A program made the translations under genes and the position numbers. Under the pieces are notes generated by a model. It worked only from the letters and a program-made list of their open reading frames with translations, had not been told where the DNA came from and made no database searches. This document shows, piece after piece, positions 1-7,692 of a DNA stretch of 64,000 bases. Source of the stretch: JACCTU01 sp963848525 (GTDB lineage Bacteria > Actinomycetota > Thermoleophilia > Gaiellales > Gaiellaceae); NCBI GenBank assembly GCA_963848525.1, contig CAWKDZ010000002.1:310001-374000 (forward strand), written 5' to 3'. Position 1 is the first letter of the stretch, and each line of letters begins with the position of its first letter.

Positions 1-912
1 CCGGATCTTGTTCGCCGGGAACGAGAGCAGGTCGAGCGTGTGCAGGCTGAGCTTGACGTTCTTCAGCGTCGGCACGTCCAGCCCGCAGAGCACGATCAGC
101 TCGTCCGTCCGGTCGAGCGTGGCCAGCATCGGCCCGTGGAAGAACGGCGAGGTGTCGACGACGATCACGTCGTACGACTCGCGCGCGACCTCGAGCAGAC
201 GGGTGATCTTGACCTCGGTCACGAGCTCGGCATCCTCCGGGCGCAGCGGCGCGGGGAGGACGTCGAGGCCCGACGCGTGGCGCGTCGTGTAGCCGGCGAG
301 CTTCTCGGTGTCGAGCTCGCCCGGCGCGACGACCAGGTCGTAGATCGTCTTCTCCGGCTCGACGCCGAGCATGATCGCGGCGTCGCCGAACTGGAGATCG
401 AGGTCGATCAGGAGCGCCCGCTTCTTCTCGTTCTTCGCGAACGAGCAAGCGAGGTTCGTCGCCGTGACGGTCTTGCCGGTCCCGCCCTTCGGCGAGAACA
501 CGGTCAGGATCTGGCCTCGGCGACCGTGACCGCCTTCGGCCTGGAGCCGCCGGCCGACGTGCGCCGCCTTGCGGATCGCGAAGACGACGTTGTCGGCGAG
601 CTGGGGCAGGAGCAGGACGTCGGCGATGTCGGCGTCGAGCGCCTGCTCGAGCAGAGTCGAGGCCTCGCCCGAGGCGAGGATCACGACCGGGGTCTGTGCG
701 TGCTCGCGGATCTGCGCGAGGTCGTGCTCGGGCAGGCTCGACGAGCGGGTGGCGTGGAGGATGCACTGGAGGTGCCCGCCGGCCAGCGCCGGCGCTGCCT
801 CCGCGACGTGCTCGCTCGACCCGACCACGTCGAGGTCGGGGTGCTCGTCGAGTGCGTGACGGAGCGTTTCGAGCCCGTCACAGGAGCCGGTGATGTAGAC
901 GCGGATGCTCAT
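1..912 (-). CDS. cpaE: CpaE/TadZ-like pilus ATPase (3' end cut by window)
   Basis: Flp/Tad pilus localisation ATPase of the MinD/ParA superfamily. The ATG at 910-912 opens a 304-codon frame that runs off the window start, so the C-terminus is missing. Residues 1-115 look like a receiver-type domain. It is followed by a deviant Walker A (SPKGGTGKT, near residue 140), a second motif LLIDLDLQFGD and a Walker B strand ending VVVDTSP. Family members place the Tad machinery at the inner membrane or pole. The start overlaps the end of cpaB by 4 bases (ATGA), so the genes are probably translationally coupled. An alternative is a generic MinD-like ATPase, but the pilus context argues for CpaE. Confidence 0.85.
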   Translation of the reverse strand, partial: MSIRVYITGSCDGLETLRHALDEHPDLDVVGSSEHVAEAAPALAGGHLQCILHATRSSSLPEHDLAQIREHAQTPVVILASGEASTLLEQALDADIADVLLLPQLADNVVFAIRKAAHVGRRLQAEGGHGRRGQILTVFSPKGGTGKTVTATNLACSFAKNEKKRALLIDLDLQFGDAAIMLGVEPEKTIYDLVVAPGELDTEKLAGYTTRHASGLDVLPAPLRPEDAELVTEVKITRLLEVARESYDVIVVDTSPFFHGPMLATLDRTDELIVLCGLDVPTLKNVKLSLHTLDLLSFPANKIR

Positions 913-1679
913 CGATTCCCTCCAAGGTTCCCGGCCTGGTTGCGGGGGAGACCGTCGCGAACCGCCGACGGGAACGTGGTCAGGCTCTCGGGGCTGTCCG
1001 TCGCGTCCGCGGGCGGGCGGAGGTTCAGCCACCACTCGTGGTCCTCGTTGCCGGCCGACGCGAAGTAGAACTTGTGCGACTGCGAGTCGGTCAGCTTGAG
1101 GACGATCGCGTACGCGCCGTCGGAACCTGCGGACGCGATCTTCGAGCTGACCGCGTCGCCCGTGGCGGGCGCGCGGAGCACCTCGATGTCGCGGAGCAGG
1201 ATCCGCCCGATGTTCGCGCACGGCTTCTTCGGGCAGAGGCTGACGACGACGTCGACGTGGTCGCCCGTGCGGACGATCCCGGCGAGCAGTTGGTGCTCGG
1301 TGCCGTTGAACACCATCGCGCGCTCGTTGCCCTTGATCTGCGCATGGATGCCGCTCCGGCCCGCTTCGTTGAAGCGGCGCGCCGAGACCTGCTCCCCGCT
1401 GTAGATCCACTGCGAGGTCGTGTGGTCCTTCACGTCGTCCAGGTCCGAGACGGCGATCGGGACGAGGTTCTGACGCAAGATCTCCTTCTGGGTGACCTTG
1501 TTCTGCAGGTCGGCCGCCGACGTGCCCGGCGGGATGTCGCTCTTGGCGACGAAGACCTTCACCTTCTCCTGTCCCGCGTCGACGCGGTTTTGGTAGTTCG
1601 CCACGTACAACGCGGTCAGGAACGCAGCCAGAACCGCGAGCACGACGGCGAGGAGGATGTTTCTGAGGCGGTATGTCAT
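909..1679 (-). CDS. cpaB: Flp pilus assembly protein CpaB/RcpC
   Basis: 256-residue periplasmic pilus assembly factor. It has a single N-terminal membrane anchor (residues 6-28, NILLAVVLAVLAAFLTALYV) followed by a SAF-type domain (KVFVAKSDIPPGT, residues 41-54) and an RcpC-like region. Two cysteines sit close together in SLCPKKPCAN. CpaB proteins are thought to help the secretin channel of Tad pili. The ATG at 1677-1679 is preceded by a purine-rich AGGAGAGG stretch about 12 nt upstream. The gene lies 31 bases after the TadG-like gene and overlaps cpaE by 4 bases, so it is within the pilus operon. Confidence 0.85.
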   Translation of the reverse strand: MTYRLRNILLAVVLAVLAAFLTALYVANYQNRVDAGQEKVKVFVAKSDIPPGTSAADLQNKVTQKEILRQNLVPIAVSDLDDVKDHTTSQWIYSGEQVSARRFNEAGRSGIHAQIKGNERAMVFNGTEHQLLAGIVRTGDHVDVVVSLCPKKPCANIGRILLRDIEVLRAPATGDAVSSKIASAGSDGAYAIVLKLTDSQSHKFYFASAGNEDHEWWLNLRPPADATDSPESLTTFPSAVRDGLPRNQAGNLGGNR

Positions 1680-1710
1680 TGCTTGAGGTTTCCTCTCCTC
1701 TGTCGTGGCT

Positions 1711-2631
1711 CTATTCGATGAGCTCGATTACGCGCACGCCGAAGTCGGTGCTCGGTGCCTCGGCGATGAGGCCCTCCCACACGACTCGGGTGAAGTGGCC
1801 GTACAACTTCCCGGAGCTGCCGCGGGCCTCGAAGCTGGTGATCACGAAACCGATCCAGCCGATCACCTCGTATTCGAAGTTCGCGCCGCTCCGCCGTGTG
1901 TCGGAGTAGACGGGGAACAGCATCTCCGTCCCGATCCGCGCCTCGAGCGCGGCCTGGACATTCGACGAGTTGAACTTCGCGCCCGGGTCGGAGAAGTACC
2001 AGTTGAGCGGCATGTCGCCGTCGTAGCCGTTGAGCAGCCAGTCGGCGAGGATTGCCGGGCTCGTCCCGCCGTGCGAGCCGTCGATGTTGATCAGGCGGAA
2101 CGCACCGGGACCGGTCTTCTCGAGGTCGAGCTCGGTGGCCTGGTTGAAGCACGGCATCGGGTTCCCGCAGCCGGCGCCGGTGATCAGCGGGTGCTTCTCG
2201 TCGACGGCGATCGGCGCCGCGTAGCGCGCGGACCCCATCACGCCGGCGCGGGCGGTCGCCCGTGCCCGGATCTGCACGGTGTTGACGCCGAAGACCTTCG
2301 CGAAGAACCCCGGAGCCGGCTCCTCGAGTGAGACAGTGATCCGGTTGGGGCGCCCCGCGGACGTCCCGGCCCCGGAGCTGAACGCGACCCCCGGTGAGGG
2401 GCCGCTGTTCTTCGCCGCATACTGAGCTGCGAGCGACGAAGACTCGCTCGTGCTCTCGGGGAGCGCCTGGGCGCCCGCGAGGGCGGCGGAGTCCGCGACG
2501 GCCTGCATGTCGCGCTGCGCGCGGAACCAGGTGCCGAGGTCGAGGACCAGTGCCGCCATTCCGAGCAGTGCGACGACGAAGAGCGTCGTCAGGACCAACG
2601 CTTGGCCGCGTTCGCTGCGAAGACGATTCAT
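1711..2631 (-). CDS. TadG-like pilus assembly protein
   Basis: 306-residue membrane-anchored Tad protein. I place the start at the ATG at 2629-2631, not at the longer open frame reaching 2823: this ATG overlaps the TadE stop (ATGA), and the residues after it (MNRLRSERGQALVLTTLFVV) are the typical Flp-assembly TadE/G N-terminus. The segment RGQALVL leads into one transmembrane helix at about residues 12-32. The remainder is extracytoplasmic and includes a CGNPMPC pair that may form a disulfide. These proteins resemble minor pilins or pilus-tip components. No von Willebrand MIDAS motif is obvious, so it is shorter than full TadG. Confidence 0.75.
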   Translation of the reverse strand: MNRLRSERGQALVLTTLFVVALLGMAALVLDLGTWFRAQRDMQAVADSAALAGAQALPESTSESSSLAAQYAAKNSGPSPGVAFSSGAGTSAGRPNRITVSLEEPAPGFFAKVFGVNTVQIRARATARAGVMGSARYAAPIAVDEKHPLITGAGCGNPMPCFNQATELDLEKTGPGAFRLINIDGSHGGTSPAILADWLLNGYDGDMPLNWYFSDPGAKFNSSNVQAALEARIGTEMLFPVYSDTRRSGANFEYEVIGWIGFVITSFEARGSSGKLYGHFTRVVWEGLIAEAPSTDFGVRVIELIE

Positions 2632-3029
2632 TCCATTCGCTCCGTTGTCCGGGCCACGAGCGTTCCCGACTTGACGGCGACGCCCAGCAGCTCGATCGAA
2701 TATGGGTAGGTGACGTGGACCGTGACGTCGGCGCCCGGCCGGTCGAGTGGTCCTGCGACCGAGACCGAGCAGCTCAGCTGCGCCTGGTCGAGCGTCGCCG
2801 CGGAGGTTCGGGCGGTGTCGCACCCGTCGTTCGGATCCGTGTGCCGGCTGACCGCCGCCTTGCGCGCGCCCGCGCGCGCAGCGTCGGTGACCGTGACGTA
2901 GTTGTTGTAGAGGATCCCGAACTGGATGATCGCGAAGAGGAGCATCGCCAGCATCGGCAGCACGATCGCGAACTCGGTCATGGTCTGACCTCGCTCGCTT
3001 CTGATCTCGATGTTGTTGCGGCTCGGCAT
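2628..3029 (-). CDS. tadE: TadE-like pseudopilin
   Basis: 133 residues. The N-terminus IRSERGQTMTEFAIVLPML is the hallmark TadE segment: a Glu in TEF at the start of a hydrophobic helix (residues 14-38), as in type IVb pseudopilins cleaved by a prepilin peptidase. The rest is a short beta-rich extracellular region with two Cys (residues about 68 and 86). A GAGGA ribosome site lies 6 nt before the ATG at 3027-3029. It sits between the pilin and the TadG-like gene; the pilin stop at 3104 and this start are separated by a strong hairpin. Confidence 0.85.
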   Translation of the reverse strand: MPSRNNIEIRSERGQTMTEFAIVLPMLAMLLFAIIQFGILYNNYVTVTDAARAGARKAAVSRHTDPNDGCDTARTSAATLDQAQLSCSVSVAGPLDRPGADVTVHVTYPYSIELLGVAVKSGTLVARTTERME

Positions 3030-3056
3030 GTGTTCCTCGGGTTGCGGGTCGTGGTT

Positions 3057-3088
3057 CGGTGGGCCCTCCCGCCCGCGAGAGGGCCCAC
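3057..3088. terminator. Strong hairpin between flp pilin and tadE
   Basis: Perfect 11-base arms (3057-3067 and 3078-3088, GGTGGGCCCTC and its complement) around a 10-base loop. No T-run follows on the minus strand, so it is more likely a partial terminator or a 3' mRNA stabiliser than a full intrinsic terminator. This would let pilin mRNA exceed that of the assembly genes downstream. Confidence 0.55.
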
Positions 3089-3103
3089 CGCGAAACGGTC
3101 GAG

Positions 3104-3274
3104 CTACGGGAGCAGCGCGACGACGGCGTTGATCGCGTCGTCGACGCGGCCGCCCAGGGCGAGGAACGCGCCGACGGCGGCGATCGTGATCACGCCGAGG
3201 ACGACGCCGTACTCCGCCATCGTCTGACCCTCCTCGCGCGTGCGAAGAGCGTCGATCCAGGTGCGAAACGTCAT
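3104..3274 (-). CDS. flp: Flp-family type IVb pilin, copy 1
   Basis: 56-residue major pilin. The short basic leader MTFRTWIDALRTREEGQ is followed by the Flp signature TMAEYGVVLGVITIAAVGAF, in which Glu (residue 20) and Tyr (21) follow the prepilin peptidase site. The hydrophobic helix continues to about residue 42. I choose the ATG at 3272-3274, not the longer upstream frame, because GGGAGGTGA lies 6-8 nt before it and the second copy has the same start. It is first in line with tadE, tadG-like, cpaB and cpaE. It is 165/171 bases identical to the copy at 3581-3751. Confidence 0.9.
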   Translation of the reverse strand: MTFRTWIDALRTREEGQTMAEYGVVLGVITIAAVGAFLALGGRVDDAINAVVALLP

Positions 3275-3461
3275 GTGCAGGTCACCTCCCTTCGAACATT
3301 CGGTGCGCGCACCGGCGCGCGGAGGGGCCACACCGAGTTGTGGGAGGTGGAGCTGAAAGAGTGCGATCACGCTGGTTCGATCTCCCTTGTTTGATCTCGG
3401 CGCGGCCGCAACGCCTGTGGCTCGTTGGTGCGTTTGTCGGAGTCCGGCTACGGCCCGCAGA

Positions 3462-3475
3462 CCCTCGTTTGAGGG
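3462..3475. promoter_or_regulatory. Palindromic candidate operator, CCCTC-N4-GAGGG (copy 1)
   Basis: Inverted repeat CCCTC GTTT GAGGG, about 190 bases upstream of pilin copy 1. The same motif occurs twice upstream of pilin copy 2. I infer a dimeric regulator binding site; the regulator is unknown. Confidence 0.45.
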
Positions 3476-3531
3476 AACTTCGGCGGTGTTGGAGCGCAGA
3501 TCACTCGGGCTGGGGGAAGGCGGAGGTGGCA

Positions 3532-3559
3532 CGTGGGGTGAGCTCGAGCTCACCCCACG
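3532..3559. repeat. 28-base perfect palindrome downstream of pilin copy 2
   Basis: Self-complementary sequence centred at 3545/3546. The half site reads CGTGGGGTGAGCTC. It lies 22 bases after the stop of pilin copy 2. As RNA it forms a 13-base-pair stem with almost no loop and no following T-run. It may be a transcript-end stabiliser or terminator, or a protein site. Confidence 0.6.
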
Positions 3560-3580
3560 GCACCTCGTACGCAGGGGGTG

Positions 3581-3751
3581 CTACGGCATCAGCGCGACGA
3601 CGGCGTTGATCGCGTCGTCGATGCGGCCGCCGAGGGCGAGGAACGCGCCGACGGCGGCGATCGTGATCACGCCGAGGACGACGCCGTACTCCGCCATCGT
3701 CTGACCCTCTTCGCGCGTGCGAAGAGCGTCGATCCAGGTGCGGAACGTCAT
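3581..3751 (-). CDS. flp: Flp-family type IVb pilin, copy 2
   Basis: 56-residue pilin identical to copy 1 except Val-to-Ile near residue 44 and Leu-to-Met at residue 55. Same leader, same TMAEYG processing region. The ATG at 3749-3751 is preceded by GGAGGGAGGTGAA, a strong ribosome site; the upstream in-frame ATG at 3784 lacks one. With a hairpin after it and its own 326-base upstream region, it is probably the promoter-proximal cistron and strongly expressed. Only six of 171 bases differ from copy 1, four of them silent or conservative, which suggests recent duplication or gene conversion. Confidence 0.9.
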   Translation of the reverse strand: MTFRTWIDALRTREEGQTMAEYGVVLGVITIAAVGAFLALGGRIDDAINAVVALMP

Positions 3752-3901
3752 GAAGGGTTCACCTCCCTCCGCGGCAGGTCGCAAGAAGGCGGATTCGAGG
3801 CTTGGCGCTGCGGTTCATGCTGAACGTGTCTCCGTCCGTTGACGGCGCGGCCGCGCGCCTTGCTCGACTCTCTTGTCGGGAACTGCCGTCGTGCACGGCG
3901 C

Positions 3902-3915
3902 CCCTCGATGGAGGG
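3902..3915. promoter_or_regulatory. Palindromic candidate operator (copy 2)
   Basis: CCCTC GATG GAGGG followed by AAC, like copy 1 (GAGGGAACTT). About 150 bases upstream of pilin copy 2 and 160 bases upstream of the divergent gene at 4078. Confidence 0.45.
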
Positions 3916-3940
3916 AACGGCGCCGCCCGTGACCCGCGAT

Positions 3941-3954
3941 CCCCCACGTGAGGG
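3941..3954. promoter_or_regulatory. Palindromic candidate operator (copy 3)
   Basis: CCCCC ACGT GAGGG followed by A: one mismatch to the repeat consensus, 39 bases centre to centre from copy 2, close to four helical turns. Two adjacent boxes suggest cooperative binding, by inference. Confidence 0.4.
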
Positions 3955-4077
3955 ACTAGGGCCTCCTGCGTTCCGAGCGATAAGGGAGGCAAGTCCGTTC
4001 GCGGCCACGGATGACGTCGTGGATCCGCGTCAGAGGCGCCGCCTCTGCGCCCAAACGGAGGGAGCGAGAGAACCACC

Positions 4078-5553
4078 ATGGATGGAAAGCACCGTTTTCG
4101 GAAGCTCTTCGTCCGGCTCGTGTTCTTCGCCCTCCTCGGCTGGGCAGTCGCGCTCGTGCGCGCGGTCCGACCGAGGCGGGGCTGGGACGAGTGGTCGGGC
4201 GGAGATGACGAGTGGACGCCGAAGCCGGCGCCGCCCGAGCACGAGTCGGACGGGCCGAAGCAGGCAAGGCGCCCGGTCCGCGTTCCCAAGCTCGCGACGA
4301 GCTTCGCGCTCGTCGTCGTGTTCTTCGCCGCCGCGACCTTCACGGCCGGCGCGGGCGACCTGATCTCGAAGGCGCTCGACCCCGCGCGCTGCGCCGCGCT
4401 GATGCAGACGACCGGCGAGGACGAGAGCATCTGCGCCGCCGTCGAGCAGGAGGAAGCGTTCGAAGCTGCGCAGGAAGAGGCCGCCGCAGCGCAGCCCGAA
4501 GCTGCGCCGGAGGCGGCCGAGTCACAGACGCTCGACGCGGAAGCAGCGGCTGCGGCGATGGACGCCGCGACCGCGGAAGCCGAGAGCGGCGAGCCCACGT
4601 CCGCGGAGGCCGCTCCCGAGCAGGCACCGGCGGCGCCGGAGGCGAGCGCGGAGGCGCCCGCCGCCGACGAGCCGTACGTGCTCGAGCCCGAGACGCCGGC
4701 GACGAAGCCCGCCAAGGGCGAGAGCAGGCACTGGGTCGTCCGTCGCGCGAAGGAGCGGAAGACGCCGGCCGTCGAGGCCGAGGGCGGCCAGCCGACGATC
4801 TGGCTGAACCGCTCGCTCGGTGATCCGACCCCGCCCGCGAAGCGACTGTCGCCGAAGTTCGCGAAGAACCTCCAGCGCATCTCGGCGGTCAACGGCGTCA
4901 GCTGGGCGCTCGTGCTCGGCGTGCTCCGCGCGGAGGGCGCGCGCGATCGCGTCCCGGCCACGATCAAGGAGCTGAACGCGCTCGCCGGCGGTCTCGCCAA
5001 GCGCGGCGCGGCCGACAGCGAGTGGAATGCCGCGCTCGCGCTCTCCGGTCGCACCGGCTTCGCCGATCGCGCCGTCGCGCTCGCGAACTACAACCGCACC
5101 GTCGGTCTGGAGGCGCTCGTGAAGGGCCTCGAGGCCGCCAAGCCGAAGCTCACGCAGCGGCTCCTCGAGGACGAGCGGGCGACGATCTACGCCGCCGGCC
5201 GCGACGACCTCGAGCACGACCGCATCGACGTGCGCACGGTCGTCGTGATCTCGTACCTCGCCGAGTCGTTCGGAGAGGTGACCGTGTCGAGCCTCTTCAG
5301 CGGGCACCGCAAGTACGCGCGGCCCGGTGTGGTCTCGGCGCACATCTTCGGCCACGCCGTCGACATCGCGTCGGTCGGCAAGACGCCGATCGCCGGCCAC
5401 CAGGAGCCGGGGAGCATCACGGAGAAGGCAGTGCGCTCGATCCTGATGCTGCCGGTCGAGATCCAGCCTCGCCAGCTGATCTCGCTGCTCGGCATGGGCG
5501 GGCCGTCGTTCCCGATGGCCGACCACTACGACCACATCCACGTGGGGTTCTAG
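4078..5553 (+). CDS. Membrane-anchored M15-like peptidase with long Ala/Glu-rich linker
   Basis: 491 residues. Two hydrophobic segments (about 10-28 and 73-93) are followed by an Ala/Glu/Pro-rich linker (120-205), a helical region with an ALVLGVLRAEGARDR segment, and a C-terminal domain carrying HIFGHAVD (H422, H426, D429) and DHYDHIHVGF at the very end. This pair of motifs matches the zinc ligands of the M15 D-Ala-D-Ala carboxypeptidase-like fold, so a cell-wall peptide substrate outside the membrane is likely. The gene is divergent from the pilus operon and 7 bases from a DUF192 gene; a role in letting the pilus pass the wall is only a guess. Confidence 0.6.
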   Translation: MDGKHRFRKLFVRLVFFALLGWAVALVRAVRPRRGWDEWSGGDDEWTPKPAPPEHESDGPKQARRPVRVPKLATSFALVVVFFAAATFTAGAGDLISKALDPARCAALMQTTGEDESICAAVEQEEAFEAAQEEAAAAQPEAAPEAAESQTLDAEAAAAAMDAATAEAESGEPTSAEAAPEQAPAAPEASAEAPAADEPYVLEPETPATKPAKGESRHWVVRRAKERKTPAVEAEGGQPTIWLNRSLGDPTPPAKRLSPKFAKNLQRISAVNGVSWALVLGVLRAEGARDRVPATIKELNALAGGLAKRGAADSEWNAALALSGRTGFADRAVALANYNRTVGLEALVKGLEAAKPKLTQRLLEDERATIYAAGRDDLEHDRIDVRTVVVISYLAESFGEVTVSSLFSGHRKYARPGVVSAHIFGHAVDIASVGKTPIAGHQEPGSITEKAVRSILMLPVEIQPRQLISLLGMGGPSFPMADHYDHIHVGF

Positions 5554-5560
5554 GAGTCGA

Positions 5561-5905
5561 ATGTCGCGTCCCCAGGTCACGGTGCGGGTCGACGAGCGAG
5601 TCGTCTGCGAACGCTGTGTCGTCGCCGACTCGCCGTGGGCCCGCATGCGTGGTTTGCTCGGACGCTCTGAGCTTCCGCGGGGCGAAGGGATCTACCTTCG
5701 CCCCGCGGGCTCGATCCACACGTTCTTCATGCGCTTTCCGATCGACGCGGTCTTCGTCGACGGCGACGGCGTCGTCGTCGGGGTCGAGCGCGCGTTGAAG
5801 CCCTGGCGCACCGCCTGGCGCAAGGGCGCGAAGGCAGTGCTCGAGCTCGCGGCCGGCGAGGCGGACGCCCGCGCGCTCGCCGCAGGCCAGAAGCTCGCCC
5901 TCTAG
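5561..5905 (+). CDS. DUF192 family protein
   Basis: 114 residues. Recognised by MRGLLGR (residues 29-35) and GSIHTFFMRFPIDAVFVD (50-67), the conserved DUF192 core; the function of this family is not established. Many members have a signal peptide but this one has none. The ATG at 5561 has AGGAG 5 nt upstream and lies 7 bases after the peptidase gene, so the two are likely cotranscribed. DUF192 genes often accompany Tad pilus loci, consistent with this setting. Confidence 0.85.
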   Translation: MSRPQVTVRVDERVVCERCVVADSPWARMRGLLGRSELPRGEGIYLRPAGSIHTFFMRFPIDAVFVDGDGVVVGVERALKPWRTAWRKGAKAVLELAAGEADARALAAGQKLAL

Positions 5906-5930
5906 GCTCGCAGGTACGTCTGCGTTTCCC

Positions 5931-6695
5931 GTGATCCTGCTGCCGGGGATCGTCCTCCCGGCAGAGCTGGCGTACGGCGCGCTGATCGACGCGCTCGGGC
6001 CGGACATCGACGCGCTCGCGAAGGACCTCGAGGTCTACGCGACGCCGGAGCCGCCCGCCGACTACAGCCTCGACCTCGAGGTCGCGGGCGTCCTGCGCGA
6101 GGCCGACGCCCGCGGCTGGGAACGGTTCCATCTGGTCGGGTACTCCGGCGGCGCTACGGCCTCGCTTGCGTTCGCAACCGCGAGACCGGCGAGACTCGCG
6201 AGCCTTGCGCTGCTCGAACCTCCGTGGGCGGGAACGTGGGATCAAAGCCCGGCCGAGAGAGCGATCCGGCTCGAGCACGAACGGGTCGGCGAGCTCCCCG
6301 ACGAACAGCTCATGCCGGCCTTCGTGCAGCTCGGACTCAAGCCCGGGGTCGCGCTGCCCCCGCCTCCGTCCGGTGAGCCGCCGCCCTGGATGGCGCGGCG
6401 TCCGGCGGGGATCCGCGCGATCGAGCGTGCGTTCAAGGGAGGCGAGATCGATCGCGAGGCGCTTCGCCGTTTCGATCGCCCGGTCTACCTGGCGCTCGGC
6501 GCGCTCAGCAACCCGGACCAGTACGGCGAGGTCGCCAGGCGTCTGAGCACGGTGTTCCCGGACTTCGAGCTCGAGGTGTTCGACGAACGCCACCACTTCG
6601 ACCCGCCGCACCGGATCGAGCCCGAGCGGGTCGCGAACTCGCTGAAGGCGCTGTGGCGGCGCGCGGAAGAAGCGAGAACAGAAAACCCCGCCTGA
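5931..6695 (+). CDS. Alpha/beta-hydrolase fold protein
   Basis: 254 residues from a GTG. Shows the LLPGI oxyanion-region turn at the N-terminus, the nucleophile elbow GYSGGA (Ser near residue 70), a lid region rich in Pro (GVALPPPPSGEPP) and a C-terminal HHFDPPH segment that could supply the catalytic His. Substrate unknown; esterase or C-C hydrolase activity is possible. Its TGA stop (6693-6695) lies in the loop of the following bidirectional terminator. No RNA or nearby gene gives a pathway. Confidence 0.75.
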   Translation: MILLPGIVLPAELAYGALIDALGPDIDALAKDLEVYATPEPPADYSLDLEVAGVLREADARGWERFHLVGYSGGATASLAFATARPARLASLALLEPPWAGTWDQSPAERAIRLEHERVGELPDEQLMPAFVQLGLKPGVALPPPPSGEPPPWMARRPAGIRAIERAFKGGEIDREALRRFDRPVYLALGALSNPDQYGEVARRLSTVFPDFELEVFDERHHFDPPHRIEPERVANSLKALWRRAEEARTENPA

Positions 6696-6701
6696 GCGGG
6701 G
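6686..6701. terminator. Bidirectional intrinsic terminator
   Basis: Stem CCCCGC / GCGGGG with loop CTGA. It is flanked by AAAA on one side and CTTTG on the other, so it can end both the hydrolase mRNA (plus) and the tRNA-Gln transcript (minus, TTTTC after the stem). The hydrolase stop codon is in the loop. Confidence 0.8.
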
Positions 6702-6712
6702 CTTTGTCGAGG

Positions 6713-6783
6713 CTGCGGGGCTAGGATTCGAACCTAGACTACTCGGTCCAGAGCCGAGCGTCCTACCATTAGACGACCCCGCA
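6713..6783 (-). tRNA. tRNA-Gln (CTG anticodon)
   Basis: 71-base cloverleaf read on the minus strand. Acceptor arm TGCGGGG pairs with CCCCGCA, discriminator G, anticodon stem CTCGG/CCGAG with loop CTCTGGA (anticodon CTG, reading CAG), and T arm CTAGG-TTCGAAT-CCTAG. The 3' CCA is not encoded. Transcription runs into the terminator at 6686-6701. Confidence 0.93.
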
Positions 6784-6803
6784 ACGGGGCGGCCATTGTA
6801 GCG

Positions 6804-7686
6804 TCACGTCTCCAGGCGGTAGACGGGGACGAGCCGCTTCTCGGCGTCGGTGTCGATGTGCGCGACGACTTCGACGTACGGCTCGAGGCCCGAGCCCGTG
6901 AGCTTCGCCTTCAGCACCTCGTCGACCTGGAAGATCCCCGACGAGTTGTTCATCAGGATCTCGATCCTGATCGGGCGCTGCTCGCCATCCTCGATCACGA
7001 CGTCCTCGATCGCGGCCGCCGAGAGCGAGTGGATCGAGACGCGGCCGCGCTCGAACGGGATGCGCGAGCGGCCCTGCTCCATGTCGAGCGCGTCGGCGAC
7101 GCGCACGATCCCGGCCTCGAGCGTCAGCGGCTTCCCGTACTCGCGGTGGCTCGTGATCATCTGAAGCACCTCCGACCGACATCACCGTCAGCTCGGGCTC
7201 GTCGTAGATACCGTCGAGCAGCTGGCGCAGCTTCGGCTCGGCGAGGAAGAGGCTGAAGTCCTCGTGGCCGTCGCGGTGCACCGACATCCCGATGCAGTGC
7301 AGGAGCGCGCCGAGCATGACGCCGACCTCGGAGTCCTCCTCGCTCATGCCGTAGTCGCGCACGAAGGACGGCTCGACGCCGTGCTTCGTCAGCTGGCGCA
7401 GGAGCTTGAGCGCGATGTTGGCGACGATCTGGATGTGCACCCAGGAGTGGTCGTTGATCTCGAGCCGCGCGACCGCGTTCACGTTCGCGACGTGCCACCA
7501 GCCCTTGAGCTGCGTGTCTTCGTTGACCCGCGAGACGAGCGTGCGCAGCTTGCGGTTCCCTCGTGCGGGGACGTTGATGCGCATCAGTGCGACCGCTTCC
7601 GCGGGTGTCAGCCGCGCTTCGCGCTCGGCCTCGTCCGAGGCCGGAGATTCGATTCGCTCCTCGGTCTCGGGGTCGAGGTCGGTCAC
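6804..7686 (-). CDS. HD-domain phosphohydrolase-like protein (frameshifted)
   Basis: About 295 residues when two frames are joined near 7170-7185: the first frame ends in DEPELTVMSVG and the second resumes at VLQMITSHREYGK. The HD-type domain has DHSWVHIQIVANIALKLL and LLHCIGMSVHRDGHE; the second motif, normally His-Asp, reads His-Cys here (codons CAC TGC). The C-terminal part contains IVRVADALDMEQGRSRIPFE, typical of a class of predicted phosphohydrolases. The GTG start at 7686 lies 6 nt after TAGGGT, so the mRNA is probably leaderless. The one-base frame error may be a sequencing mistake; the Asp-to-Cys change is not explained by it. Confidence 0.7.
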
Positions 7687-7692
7687 GCCGCG

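Larger units (their letters stand above)
3275..3580. other. Intergenic region between the two pilin genes
   Basis: 306 bases without a credible gene. It contains the pilin-1 ribosome site (GGGAGGTGA), a 14-base palindrome at 3301-3314, one CCCTC-N4-GAGGG box (3462-3475) and a 28-base perfect palindrome (3532-3559). The pilin-like similarity of the flanking genes stops at the gene borders: the rest of this spacer does not resemble the spacer upstream of copy 2. Confidence 0.6.
3752..4077. other. Divergent intergenic region, pilus locus / peptidase gene
   Basis: 326 bases between the minus-strand pilin operon and the plus-strand peptidase gene. It holds two CCCTC-N4-GAGGG boxes 39 bases apart and the pilin-2 ribosome site. 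No TANNNT box at leaderless distance is seen for the gene at 4078. Small open frames here have no recognisable content. Confidence 0.6.

Noticed and set aside
3301..3314. 14-base palindrome CGGTGCGCGCACCG as an operator
   Set aside because: Alternating CG-rich palindromes are frequent in this composition, and no second copy was noticed.
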